Shown: positions 10,651-20,815 of the stretch, one piece after another | Layout of the letters: each line of letters starts with the position of its first letter | Position numbering within the stretch: the first letter of the stretch is position 1 | NCBI GenBank assembly: GCA_030512335.1 | Contig: JAULSU010000006.1 | Span: 1,178,001-1,242,000 of the forward strand | Reading direction: 5' to 3' | DNA from: Immersiella caudata | Taxonomy: Eukaryota > Ascomycota > Sordariomycetes > Sordariales > Lasiosphaeriaceae | Length of the DNA stretch: 64,000 nt | Translations under genes and position numbers: made by a program | Notes under the pieces: generated by a model | The model's database searches: none | Told to the model about the DNA's origin: nothing | The model's input: only the letters and a program-made list of their open reading frames with translations

Positions 10651-13561
10651 TCATATTTCCGAGTCAACGTCGTTAGTATCGTTGGTTTTGTATCGGCTCG
10701 TATGGGCAAGCTTCTCGAGTCGATGCTCGATGGTACCTGAGTGAGCTGGAGCGTTGCGCCCCTGCATAGCCTGCCTTGCAACTTCCCGAAGAAGTGACTG
10801 TAAGTCTAATTCCAAGACTTTCATGTCCACGGGACTCGCAGACATCAATACATCCTTGAGAGCTTGATTCAAAGCCAATTACACGTAACCTGCGACGGCG
10901 GTGCCATTCGAATGAACATGCTCAACTGCCGAAAGAATCCCAAAGTGACAGTTCTCGACGGCCCACGCCGCCCGTGGAAGCATGTTTCGTTCGTCTCTCC
11001 ATGGCAAAGACGCAACTACATGCTCTGGTGGATGATTGACCAGTTCTTCGAAGAGTTTGTACTCTGCGGGATGGAGATCTGGATGGAACCGGGCCGTGTG
11101 ATAGATCCAATGTCGATGCACATAGTTGGAAAGTGCGAGAAGTTCCGCAGCGTCGGCCTTCGGTGGGATGTAGCGCTGCAATAGTTGTCCAATATTGACG
11201 TCCCTTCGAGCTGCTGGGCGTTTGCTTTTCAGCACAGCGATTATCCTTGACGCTCCGCTGGGACTTTCGTTTCTTGTGACGCGGGCAAGTTCGTCTGTGA
11301 GCTGACCGGAGTTCAAGGCCACTTTAGACTGCACAGTCAGGGCACTTTCGAACATGCTGTACGACAGGTATGTGACGCAAACCAGTCCAAAATACAGTTC
11401 CGCCTCTCCTTCAAAAAGTAACGGCTGTGGGCGCCTTTCCTTGCCTGATCCTCTGCTTCAACAGTTTTGGCGCCATCGATAAAGTACTGGTAAATGCTGT
11501 GATGAATGAATTGCACTGTATTATCTTCTTCATCGATGTCGAGGAGGCCCCCGCCACATAGCGGCACAATGGCCCATTTGTCTTTTGGAAGGGACGAAGT
11601 GTCCCAGTTCGTGTTCCCCGGCTCGACATGAAGGGCGATCCGTAGCTCATCGATGGTCAACGGTCGTCGGGCAGCCATGATAAGCTGGAAAATGCGCTTC
11701 CCGTATCTTGCATCCGGCACTCTGTCGAGAGCCCTATCGAGGGCATCCCAAAGGCCCTTTGGCAAGTTTTGCAGAAATTGGGTAATGTCCGAGGCCGAGA
11801 TCAGTGTCCCGTCATGCGGAAACAAAACGTGAATCTGCAAAGCAAGCCAGAGATACCTGTCGCAGTGTAAGTTGAAAGTATCAATGAAGCGGCAGATGCC
11901 ATGCCCAATGGCCGCTCGAGAAGACTCACATTCCATCCGCAGCTCCAACAAGCACATCTTTGAGCATTTTCTCAGTAGAGACATCCAGATCCCGAAGGTG
12001 TCTGTGTCGCTCAAATTCTGCTTCGACGAATTCCTTCATGTCCGCGATCATAGCAGGGGTTCCCATTCTAATCTCAAACTTTCTGAATGGAAAAAGGGGA
12101 TGAAGTCGCTTAGACACTGGTGCCCCTGTTCGAGTTGAACAGCACACACGGACAAGACGTGACATCGCAAAGCGGTTGAGGGCTATCAGGGTTTCGCCCC
12201 CAACTGAGCTTTCGCATTCGTCTAGGGCGTCTAGAAGAATGTAAATGGGCGTCTCACTGGGCAGACTGTGGCCAAGTATATCGAGTGCATCGGCATCGGG
12301 GGCGGAGTCCCACAGCTTGAGGTGATCTTCAAGTTGAGAAACAAACAGGCAACCAGGCTCCAGCTGAGAGACAATCTGTTGTAAAACACTCCCCATGATA
12401 TCTTCGTATGTATTCGAGCCCGGGTGATCATTTTTGCAAAAGACGTAGGCTGTGATGTTCCTAGCTCCGTCTTGCATGTCTGCGGTTTTTGCTGGGACAC
12501 TCTGAAGTTCGGCCACAATTGTTGCTATGAGAACCGTCTTTCCGCTTCCCAGTTTCCCGTGAATCCAGAGCATGGTGGGTTCCATCGAGTCTTTCCAGGC
12601 TTTGTAAGCATCGTGCGTGAAGACCCATTTCGCGGTTCCTTTCCTGCGCTGCCTGCGCCATGCTTTGGCTCGCTCGAATTGCCTTGCGCAGAGTCGATCT
12701 TGGAGACGGCAGCTTTGCAACACGAGGTCGTTCTGCTTCTGCTTTTGTGACAAGCCCAGATGTGTCAGTGCTCGGTCAATCTTGGTAATCATGTCCGCAG
12801 CGTCGAGTTGTCGTCGACTGAGGAGAACCATTGCTCTTCTATCGATAGCGTTGCTCCAGTTCAAAAGCTCGTTCTCAAACTCTTTCGCTTCCTTGTCGAA
12901 GAACCCTATGAAGGGCGAGGCCAGTTGCAGCATAGTCTTTCTTCCAAGAGCGCTGATGATCTTTCCGAAGAACGACACCAAGGCGATGAGATACTCGCAC
13001 ATCAGATCTTGTAGCTCCTTGGACGTTGGAAAAACTTGAATGATGTCTTGTGTGATCGAGGATGACTTGGCAATCCTAAGGAATAGCTCTGATAGACGCT
13101 TGAAGAACAACAGAGAGCCGACTGCAATCTACGGGTAAGTGAGCACCAGAGCCGGCTGCAGTGGCGTGTGGACGGATGCTTACCCCTAAACTTATCTTCA
13201 CAGCTACTCAAACCCCGCTCGCAATCATGTTCTGGGAGGACCCGACAAGGAAACTCCCAACATGGGACAGGGCCTGGACTCGCTCGAGGAACAGCGACAT
13301 GCTCGTTGCGTACGGGCGCCAGGACTTGTGAGTGCAGGAACCATCGCGATTGATCTCCTCCGTCAATTGGATGATGTCTTGAGGATGGGGCGGAGATTTG
13401 GGTTGGTGAGCTTTGAACTCACGCCTCCGACTTTCGGGAAGACCGGCGCAGAACTCGGATAGAGCCTGAGCCAACCTGATCTCGGGCTTCAGCTTTGCGG
13501 CACGACTGAGGGCGGTAGACATCGCGATTGCAGCTGCCGAAGGGCATTCGGCAATTGGCAC
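10651..13561 (-). pseudogene. DUF7708 - NACHT STAND protein, inactivated
   Basis: Reading on the minus strand from 13561, a helical N-terminus resembling DUF7708 (a fungal STAND N-terminal domain) is followed by a NACHT NTPase: GKLGSGKTVL near 12540-12565 and ILLDALDE near 12220-12240. Two introns fit: one after an ISLG-type segment near 13190 ending in CCCGTAG, and a 73-nt intron at 11857-11929 that restores ADGMYLW. Three lesions are visible. A TGA at 13208-13210 replaces a Trp expected in a conserved GVW context. A two-base insertion (GAGAG for GAG) near 11403-11408 shifts the frame in the helical domain. A TAA at 10879-10881 stands where CAA would keep the frame open for 75 further codons. 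The gene is therefore probably dead. No WD40, TPR or ankyrin repeats remain. Confidence 0.75.
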
Positions 13562-15120
13562 ACGGACTTTTTTGTCAAAGTGCCGATGGCTGGTGGTTTT
13601 GGCCTCGTAGTATTGGCGCCCAAGTCATGGCAGAGAGCTGAAAAAAAAATGTTGAAGGAGGGGCCGGGAGCCTCCGAAATTTGCGATTGGCCTGATAATT
13701 GGGGATGCAGCCTGCTAGACAAAAGGAGCGCCCACGTGATACTTGCGGTGTGCCTATTTCGACTGAGGCAAGTGCACCCTTCAAAATGAAATATCTGGAC
13801 AGAATGGAAGATCTCTGACGGAAAGTGAGCCCCCACCAATATCTCCTCTTAACTCCAATAGATTGGTTAATAACTGAAAATAAACTGGTGTAGTTTAACA
13901 GAGATTCTGGCTGAGAAGAATTGTAGAGAATCTCCTCAGCTGGTATTTAGGCCGCGTGCATTGCTCCTATCGAGGTACGCATTTTGCCCATAAAAGTTCC
14001 CTGTCTGCTCAGAAGGGTCCAGAACCAGTAGCTATGAGGACAAAAAACCGCACCATCTGAACGACAACGAAGATTAGAAGCTGTCGTTATTATTGGGAGG
14101 GCGAAAACGTGTTCTGGACCTTGTCGTTCACTTTCTCTTTGTGGTAAGTTGCTGACTTAGCGGAACTTGGGCCACGTGCCTAAAACGGTAGGCCTCGTTC
14201 CCACGAAGTTTCTTGTCATACCGTTTCCCAACTCCGTTTCCCAATCTTATGGTGGTGTGATTCTAACTTCGCCCTTGTGACCTTTATTCCCATAACGCGT
14301 TGCGAATTCTCTTCTTAGCTAACCAAACACGCTTGCGGCCCTCCTCCCAGTAGTGGTTGAGATGGGGCATGCGTGGTAAAGGGACAGCCCACTTTTGTAC
14401 TACGCCCCTTCATGCCGTTTCCGTGGCCCATATCTCTGCTGACTTATTTGGATCGCGGGGCAGCTAGGGTAAACATGTAACGCGCCTCTTTTTACTTCGC
14501 ATCAGGAGCCCGCCATCCGCAATGGCAGACCAACCGCAAAAGGGTTTGTACAGTAGGACATAATGAATAATGACATTACCCCGGTGAGGAACCAGAAGGG
14601 TCCCACCCATCGTAGACATGATGATGGTATTATATTACGCCTGTAAGAGGTAGCTTGTACCCTCCTCGGTCTGATCAGTGTCATTCCGACTGAGCACGTT
14701 AAGCGCGGTCTTGGCGTGCTTAGTCCGCTCAATCTGCCCAACCGACTAAGCGCATTAAGCAAAATATGGTTTAGACAAGTAGGCAGTACTCTGCGGTTCA
14801 AATGGTAACTTTTCACGAGGTCCCGGTTTTGGGCTATCTCTGCACGCACCAGAGGATAGATCATCTGACCCCAAAACCCCTGAAGCGGGCTTGGCGCCAA
14901 GCCTTTTTTGAACCTCAACTGACCCCCAGTCAAACCTCATCTGACCCCAAAACCTAACCTCACTTGACCTTAAAATCACAACTTTATCAATTTAGGTCCA
15001 ATTGATATGAAAGTAAGTGAGTAAAGACCGGAAAATTCAGTTAAAAATACTTACGTGTTTTACTTTTACAATATCAACGGCTATAATTTTAAATATATTT
15101 ATTTAATATTGTTAAATTCT
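13562..15120. other. gene-free relic DNA
   Basis: No supported gene. Moderately AT-rich DNA with short direct repeats, including a repeated CTGACCCCAAAACC motif (about 14868 and 14941). A minus-strand open frame at 14502-14933 has no recognisable domain. An AT-only stretch at about 15010-15118 leads into the hairpin-rich block. Confidence 0.5.
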
Positions 15121-16445
15121 AGCCTCTGAGAGCGCTAAAGAGGCCCTGTATTTACAGGGCCTGCCAGTGAGGAAGGCGCTGGGTACCCTGCACCCACTGG
15201 GTACCCTGCACCTGCAGCCACCACCCACTAGCCACAATGTGGCTTGGAACCTTCTGGAATCCAGAAGGCCTCAGGGCCTTCAGGGGGCCACAGAAGGCTC
15301 TGGAAGCCCACAGGCTTCCACAACCTTCTGAGGCCACATCAGTGATTACGAGGCCTGTGGAGAGCCTCCACCGTACTATTCTATTATGAAGCTGGAACTA
15401 AATTGAATTGGGTTTACGGGATGCCCCATCCAGATAGAATGGAAGTATCTGAAAAGATATATATAAATATTTACTTTAAATTAAATAAAAAAATATAAAT
15501 TTTATATTATGAATTTGTATTAGTAGTAGAAAGCTCTGGAATTTCCATTCCAGAGCTCCCACAGCCTATAACTAGCCATCTCCTCTCTTGTAATTAGCTT
15601 TCCTTTAAGTAAGCAATCTACTTCCTTCAGTTGAGTACTACTCACTGAAGCAAGCAATTCACAAGCAATACAGTTGTCATTACAGTGCAGAGTTCACTGA
15701 AACCTTCTGTTTTACAGCGCATAGTCCGCTGTAACTTGTCTTTTAGGCTCTGTAGTGAACAGGTGCGGTGATGCACCATAAGACTCAGGGCACAAAAGAA
15801 TAGAACCACCCCCAAGAACGCCGATGGCGGCCAGTATGGCCGCCAGTAAGGTAGCTCCTTCTCCGATCGAAGCAGCACGTGTGGGACTGACGTGTGAAAA
15901 CGAGGACTGACCTGGAGGGAGGCACGCAACCGAGTAGGAACAACTGAGTAGGAACAACCGAGTAGGAATAACCGAGTAGGGACAACCGAGTAGGAACAAC
16001 TAAGAAAAGGGACCGGGGACTACTACTTCTTCCTCCGATCGAAGGGAGGAGAGGTCACTCAAGCCATTCGCGGGTGCAACTCGTGGTGAAATCACCGATG
16101 TCGTCTTTTTTCTCCTTTTGTTCGCCTGCCTGGAGAAGAAACGCGGTTCGAAGAACCGCGCGGCGCGGCCTTGACGGCGCGCGCCAAAACTTCGCTAATT
16201 ACAAAATGGTTACAGTGATATGCACACAAAAAAACACCCAAAAAAACCACAAGGGGCGATCGGAACGATCGCCCCGAGTCAGTAGTACAGGCCTTCGTTT
16301 GCTTCCTTCAGCACCTTAGTAAGCTCTGCTGTCGTACCTTACAGCGCTCCTCCGGAGCACTGTACTCGCACTTCTTCCCCTGATCGGAGCTCTGTACTAC
16401 AGGCTCCCACAGGCTCTCAGGCGCTGTAATACAGGCCTGTAGAGT
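15121..16445. repeat. hairpin-dense block in AT-rich DNA
   Basis: A run of short, unrelated, perfect or near-perfect inverted repeats with tiny loops. Arms and loops: 15140-15161 (10 bp, TT), 15250-15268 (8 bp, AAT), 15301-15320 (8 bp, CACA), 15532-15557 (11 bp, TTCC), 15712-15734 (8 bp, 7 nt), 15825-15845 (8 bp, 5 nt), 16142-16160 (8 bp, GAA), 16253-16275 (10 bp, GAA), 16341-16363 (10 bp with one mismatch, TCC), and a loopless palindrome at 16430-16441. GC-rich arms sit inside long A+T-only tracts (15440-15530, 16450-16560). No protein, target-site duplication or long terminal repeat was recognised. Confidence 0.7.
15932..16001. repeat. five-unit 14-bp tandem repeat
   Basis: Five contiguous copies of a 14-bp unit, consensus GAGTAGGAACAACC, starting at 15932, 15946, 15960, 15974 and 15988. 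Differences are single transitions (T/C at the last base; one A-to-G and one C-to-T). Confidence 0.9.
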
Positions 16446-17117
16446 GCTACAAAGCAACAATCGTATTTACCTATGATAATATATGTAGTATTATTATATT
16501 AACTAGGTATAAAAACTACTACTACAGTAAAAAGCTAGTAACTAACTAACTACTCAGTAATTAATACGTTACCGCTAACTAATACTCTGGATTATAATTA
16601 ATCAGATCAGCGTTTATAGTAAGAAGTGTCACACATTACCACTGCACTAAAAAGCAGGGAACGTTCAATTACTCTGACAAGTGGTAATCGCTGTTTATCT
16701 GACAGTTCTCTCGCCTTTCGGGTGGAGTAATAGCTGGTCCTCGGTGTGAAGAAGGCGCACGGGATGTGGTGGTTATCGACGGTCAGGGCGGTTTCGCATA
16801 TTCTTAGGGCGATGAGTGACAGCTGGCTCCGCGGTGCTGTATACACCGGCCCCTCCACCTATAGAGATGCGGATGTAGGGCTCCTAGTTCATTGTGTGAT
16901 CCTTTGCGTTAGCTCTGATAGTAGAATGGCTTTGCTGCTGGGGCTGGTGACTTTATGATCTCCGACCGCCCATCTTCAAGAAACTCATTCAAGTTAGATG
17001 CCGAAATTTCCTAAACCTCAACTTGGGGCGTATACTCGTGCCGCACTCGGGGAGCCTAGCTACGAGGCTAGTCTTGTTAGTGATAAAAGTTTGACTACCT
17101 AATGAGGCCGACCAACC
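16446..17117. other. AT-rich relic DNA with a dispersed repeat copy
   Basis: No gene supported. Holds copy A of a dispersed repeat (16627-16704) and AT-rich flanks. A minus-strand open frame at 16607-16858 crosses the repeat but has no recognisable domain. Confidence 0.45.
16627..16704 (-). repeat. dispersed repeat, copy A
   Basis: About 78 bp that, read on the minus strand, matches 30902-30980 on the plus strand at all but a handful of positions. The shared core includes GTCAGATAAACAGCGATTAC. Three of the four clear differences have T here where the other copy has C, so this copy looks transition-mutated. Confidence 0.85.
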
Positions 17118-18128
17118 TCAGTGCTGGTGGCACATACCTGACGGACGGGGATCCTTTGAGTAAACAGCCGTTTTGCACCATGGCCTTGGAGCTTGTAGTA
17201 TCACTTGGAATAAGGTGGTGGCGGACCGAGTTCGAAGAAGTTGCCGCCGGGAATCTTCCCGCGGGACTGGCACAATACGTCGCTGGTCAGCCCTTCCATA
17301 AGGTGTGTATGTAACCAACGGGGATCCACTCACCCGCCTGCTGCTCAATCTCCAGCACCAGATGACACCTGAAAGTATTCCAACGAGGCTGGCCGGAATG
17401 CCAATGTATAAACCTAACAGCTCGGGTTGGGAAAGACCCCGAGGAGCGTCACCAACACCACCATCAACGGCGCTGCTGCTGGCACCGACAGTGGGGCTGG
17501 CAACGCTGCCAATACTGCTACCACTAACAGGGCTGGGCGGCATCGTGAATATCTCGTCAGGGGTGGTGGCGCGGTCGTCGTCGTCGGATCCTAGGTAGCC
17601 ACTGCCGTCGGCACTCGGCTCGTATATGCAGGTCTGCCGGTAGAAAGACGCAAGCGCCCGGTCGGCCTGGGCCCGGACCATCGAGCATCCCTCTACGAAG
17701 CAGAGCCCGAGGCCCTCGAAGACGGTTCGGATGCGGCAGAAGCAGCTTCGGGTCAGCTGGGACTCGCAATGTGTGGGAATCATGGCGTCGCGGATGCAGG
17801 ATCGGGCACAGAGGGCGATGCGCGAGAGTATGACGGGCTCAGGCGCTAGCGCGCCGGGACACTGGGTTGCGAACCAGTCCTCGACAGCGTACCCGTCGCT
17901 ACCCTTGCAGGCGGCGGCCGTGCAGTTCACTGGCGCGAGCGCGCCGCAAAAGCACTCCCTGGAGAGTCGTGGACAGCCAATACGGGAGGCATGGTACGGA
18001 AAGCAGTCGGGCCGCCCGCAGTCGGGAAGGCTGCCAAAATCGATATCGGAGGCCGAGGCATTTCCGAAAAGTAGTGACAGGCAGATCTCGGTAAGAAGGA
18101 AGAAGAGAACAACCATTCTGAAAATCAT
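17118..18128 (-). CDS. double-CFEM membrane protein
   Basis: 336 residues, intronless. A signal peptide (about 1-27) is followed by two successive eight-cysteine CFEM-type modules: Cys37, 42, 52, 59, 61, 69, 74, 90 and Cys107, 111, 121, 129, 131, 143, 148, 167. Each has the diagnostic C-x-C core (CFC) and spacing close to the CFEM consensus. A Ser/Pro/Gly-rich stalk leads to one transmembrane helix (about 237-260) and a basic cytoplasmic tail of roughly 75 residues. CFEM proteins act at the fungal surface in haem/iron uptake, adhesion or host sensing. The Asp just before CxC that binds haem iron in characterised CFEM proteins is absent from both modules, so a haem role is doubtful. Divergent from the paralogue starting at 18596. 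Confidence 0.82.
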   Translation of the reverse strand: MIFRMVVLFFLLTEICLSLLFGNASASDIDFGSLPDCGRPDCFPYHASRIGCPRLSRECFCGALAPVNCTAAACKGSDGYAVEDWFATQCPGALAPEPVILSRIALCARSCIRDAMIPTHCESQLTRSCFCRIRTVFEGLGLCFVEGCSMVRAQADRALASFYRQTCIYEPSADGSGYLGSDDDDRATTPDEIFTMPPSPVSGSSIGSVASPTVGASSSAVDGGVGDAPRGLSQPELLGLYIGIPASLVGILSGVIWCWRLSSRRVSGSPLVTYTPYGRADQRRIVPVPREDSRRQLLRTRSATTLFQVILQAPRPWCKTAVYSKDPRPSGMCHQH

Positions 18129-18595
18129 GCCTTGATGGCGAGCCTGACGGAGCGACGGGCAGTCAACCCCTGATTTATCTGTCGAGACTATAACCTCGTC
18201 GGACTCTCATGGGTGGGGGGACTCGCGCTCCACGTCAGTCGTCCCAACAAAATATACCTCAATTTACCAGGTGGTGGTGTACCGAGTGCCCCATTTACTG
18301 GTCGATGTGAAGACGAGGTGAGTTCCAGGGCCAATGAACTGGACGGGGGCTAGACCTTGGGGGGGTGGCTTGGTTGCCTTCCCTCTTATCCGATGCAACC
18401 TGGCCCCCCTCGTTTTATCCGTCTGTGCTAGCAGATACCGGGAGCTCTACAGAGCCTGATAACCCGTTGACGTGTAAATACTCCAAAGCAGCACGTAATA
18501 ATTCCCAAAACCGTCCTGCCACCTTGACCCGCATGATTCTCGACGAAATGGATGATCCCAAGGGCCACCGGCAGGTCGCATCTGTCGCATGGCTG
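18129..18595. promoter_or_regulatory. shared divergent promoter region of the CFEM pair
   Basis: 467 bp between the two divergent start codons (18128 minus, 18596 plus). The plus frame is open upstream to an ATG at 18365, but the MIRMIFL signal-peptide start at 18596 matches the paralogue's MIFRMVVLF start, so most of the interval is read as leader and promoter. No specific binding site is claimed. Confidence 0.45.
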
Positions 18596-19264
18596 ATGAT
18601 AAGGATGATTTTTCTGACAATAGTGGCCGAAATCTGCGACGCCCAGAAATACCGTAACTACTACGTCGATCTCGGCGGATTTCCCGAGTGCGCGGCGGCA
18701 AACTGCATCACCTCCCGCCAACTGAGTCCGTCCCGACTCGGCTGCTTGGAGGCCAACCTGACAACCGACTGTTTTTGCTCTACCGCGGTTACGCCCCTCG
18801 CCTGCGCGCCGAGCGGCCCCTCGGACGAGGATAACTGCTGGTTCGAACTGGAAGACTGGTTTGCAGGCGTTTGCGGAAAGGCCGGCAGGACCGCCCCCGT
18901 CATCGCCGCGTCGGGCGTGCCTGCCTGCATCCACGACTGCGTCTTCTTCTGGCTGGCCTCGCAGGGATGTCGCACTCGGACGAGGAACTGCTTTTGCGCG
19001 CTGCCGCGCCGAGTGACCGTCGATGCGGCAGAAGGATGCCTGTCGCGGAATTGTTCGTCTTCGGAGCAAAACACCTTCAAACCAGCAGTCTGGAGGGATA
19101 CCATCTGCACGCTGGGCCCGGCTGATGCCTCAGGAGGTGAACATCACGACAGCAGTACGTCCGACGGACATCAGCAGCCTTACGTAAACGTCCCAGGCAT
19201 ACTTGTCGGGGTGCTCCTCGAGGTCGGCGCAATTGCAGGGGTCATTTATCTCTGCAACAAATAA
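18596..19264 (+). CDS. double-CFEM membrane protein, short tail
   Basis: 222 residues from the Met at 18596, chosen because it gives a short hydrophobic signal (MIRMIFLTIVAE) like that of the divergent paralogue; an upstream in-frame ATG at 18365 would add 77 residues with no signal character. Two CFEM-like cysteine modules follow. The first contains TTDCFC, with an Asp directly before CxC as in haem-binding CFEM domains. The second, TRNCFC, lacks it. After a His/Ser-rich linker, a C-terminal hydrophobic segment (GILVGVLLEVGAIAGVIYL) ends only three residues from the stop, so there is essentially no cytoplasmic tail, or the segment serves as a GPI-type signal. It forms a head-to-head duplicate with the minus-strand gene. 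Function unknown; surface location inferred. Confidence 0.78.
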   Translation: MIRMIFLTIVAEICDAQKYRNYYVDLGGFPECAAANCITSRQLSPSRLGCLEANLTTDCFCSTAVTPLACAPSGPSDEDNCWFELEDWFAGVCGKAGRTAPVIAASGVPACIHDCVFFWLASQGCRTRTRNCFCALPRRVTVDAAEGCLSRNCSSSEQNTFKPAVWRDTICTLGPADASGGEHHDSSTSDGHQQPYVNVPGILVGVLLEVGAIAGVIYLCNK

Positions 19265-20815
19265 AAAGTACCTATCACGAACTCAGAGCTTCCCAAATGG
19301 ACACCTCTCCGCTACCGGGAGAAATCACCATAATACGCTCAATTTTCCAACCTCGCCAGTGCCTTCTGGCGGCGCCAAAGTTGAGGGCCTTGCGACAGCC
19401 GAGCCTCTACCGCACGTGGCAGTACGGGAGAGATATTCTCGTACCGGGCCGTGGCTGAAGAGACGCTGTACCTGGACTCAACCGTGATGCACGTCAGCCG
19501 TACGGACACGTCTCCAGAGTCTGACGATGATGACGAGTTGGAGCGAATCCACCGCGACTACGGGCCTATCCAGTCCGAATGGTTTCTGGACGAATGTCCC
19601 CATCAGTATTCTATCGAGCTTGCAGAATCTACTGGTATACGCAGACAATCAATTGTTGCAGATGAGGCGGAAAGGGTTGACCCGCTCCGCACAAGAGAGG
19701 CTTCTTTCGACCCGCATCATGCATTTCGCCGGCCCCGAGATGATGTTCGAATGCAAAGAGTCGCAGCGGTGCGAGTGCACGCCGGGGCAAACGGCAGGCT
19801 AACGGCGTTCGGGGGGCAACGGAGAGCAGTGGAGATGGCACAGACGCACCTAGGACGACTTGGAGCGACACAGGACGATGAAGAAGGCCGATAAGGCCAG
19901 AGCGAAACTTGAGGTGCGCTGGTGGGAGGAGCACCGGAGGGGTGAAGTCATGGTGAGTAGGACCGAGCCCTGATCGAAAGCGCGGGATTAGAATCGAAAG
20001 TGGGAGGTCCTGGCGCGGAACGGCCACTCTTCCCCATCCTAGAGAAGGTGCTCGTTTTGCAAAGATACTGTCAGAAACACTGCACACTGGAATCTTGTGG
20101 GATTAATGGGGGTTGCAACTGCTTGATTGAAGTGCTTCTTTATTCTCCGGCTCTCTGGCAGAGCCAGAGAGCCCCTTATTATGATACTGCTTGGCGGCAA
20201 CAGTGGTGGCAAACCGTGGCCATGGCCAGCTGAACTAACTAACTACGTCAGTTCAGCTCCCCTAAGCTCCATTTCAGCTCAGTTGGCCACACCTCTTTTC
20301 TGGCCATTCCGACCTTCGGCCGGGGCCCCTACTTTCTGACACAAAGTCACCCCCTTTCGCGAACAACAGCCAAAACTAGTTCAGTTTTCGCGAGATGATC
20401 AAGCCCTAACCCGGTTGCCGCTATGCCAACACACAACCTTAAAAGACCAGAAAAGCGATGAGCGCGGACAGATAATGTCAAGAGCGGTGCAAACTGTCGC
20501 GACCGGTTGATTGAGGTTTTTGGCACCGATTCTATCTAGCGATAGTTATCCGCATGAATAGAGGATAGATGTTCCCAGCATCGCAACCTCTCTGAATAGT
20601 TGTGGAAGATGATGTCACGGCCCGTCAGACTTTCTTGATAGAACCGATTGTGAGTACCGCTCAAGTTACTCGGAGTCAAGATGGAAACATCGGGGCCAAA
20701 GCGACGACCTCGGATCGAGTGGAGTTGGTGGCCGAGGTGGTAACCACGGTGGTAGCAGTGAAAAAAAGTGCGACCGGTGCAACAGGCAAAGGAAAATCTC
20801 ACGCAGCTGGAGATT
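19265..20815. other. gene-free segment with a perfect hairpin
   Basis: No gene supported; plus-strand frames of 91-147 codons at 19451-19894 are overlapping and domain-less. A perfect 11-bp inverted repeat with an AGA loop lies at 20149-20173, and a second inverted repeat (AGCTGAAC/GTTCAGCT, 15-nt loop) near 20230-20260. Confidence 0.5.

Noticed and set aside
14502..14933. 143-codon minus-strand frame as a transposon protein
   Set aside because: No transposase, integrase or reverse-transcriptase motif is visible, and flanking repeats are too short and degenerate.
17305..17598. 97-codon plus-strand frame
   Set aside because: Antisense to the double-CFEM gene's stalk region.
19451..19894. 147-codon plus-strand frame and the overlapping 91-codon frame
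   Set aside because: The two frames overlap, neither shows a domain, and composition shifts midway; a real gene could not be modelled.
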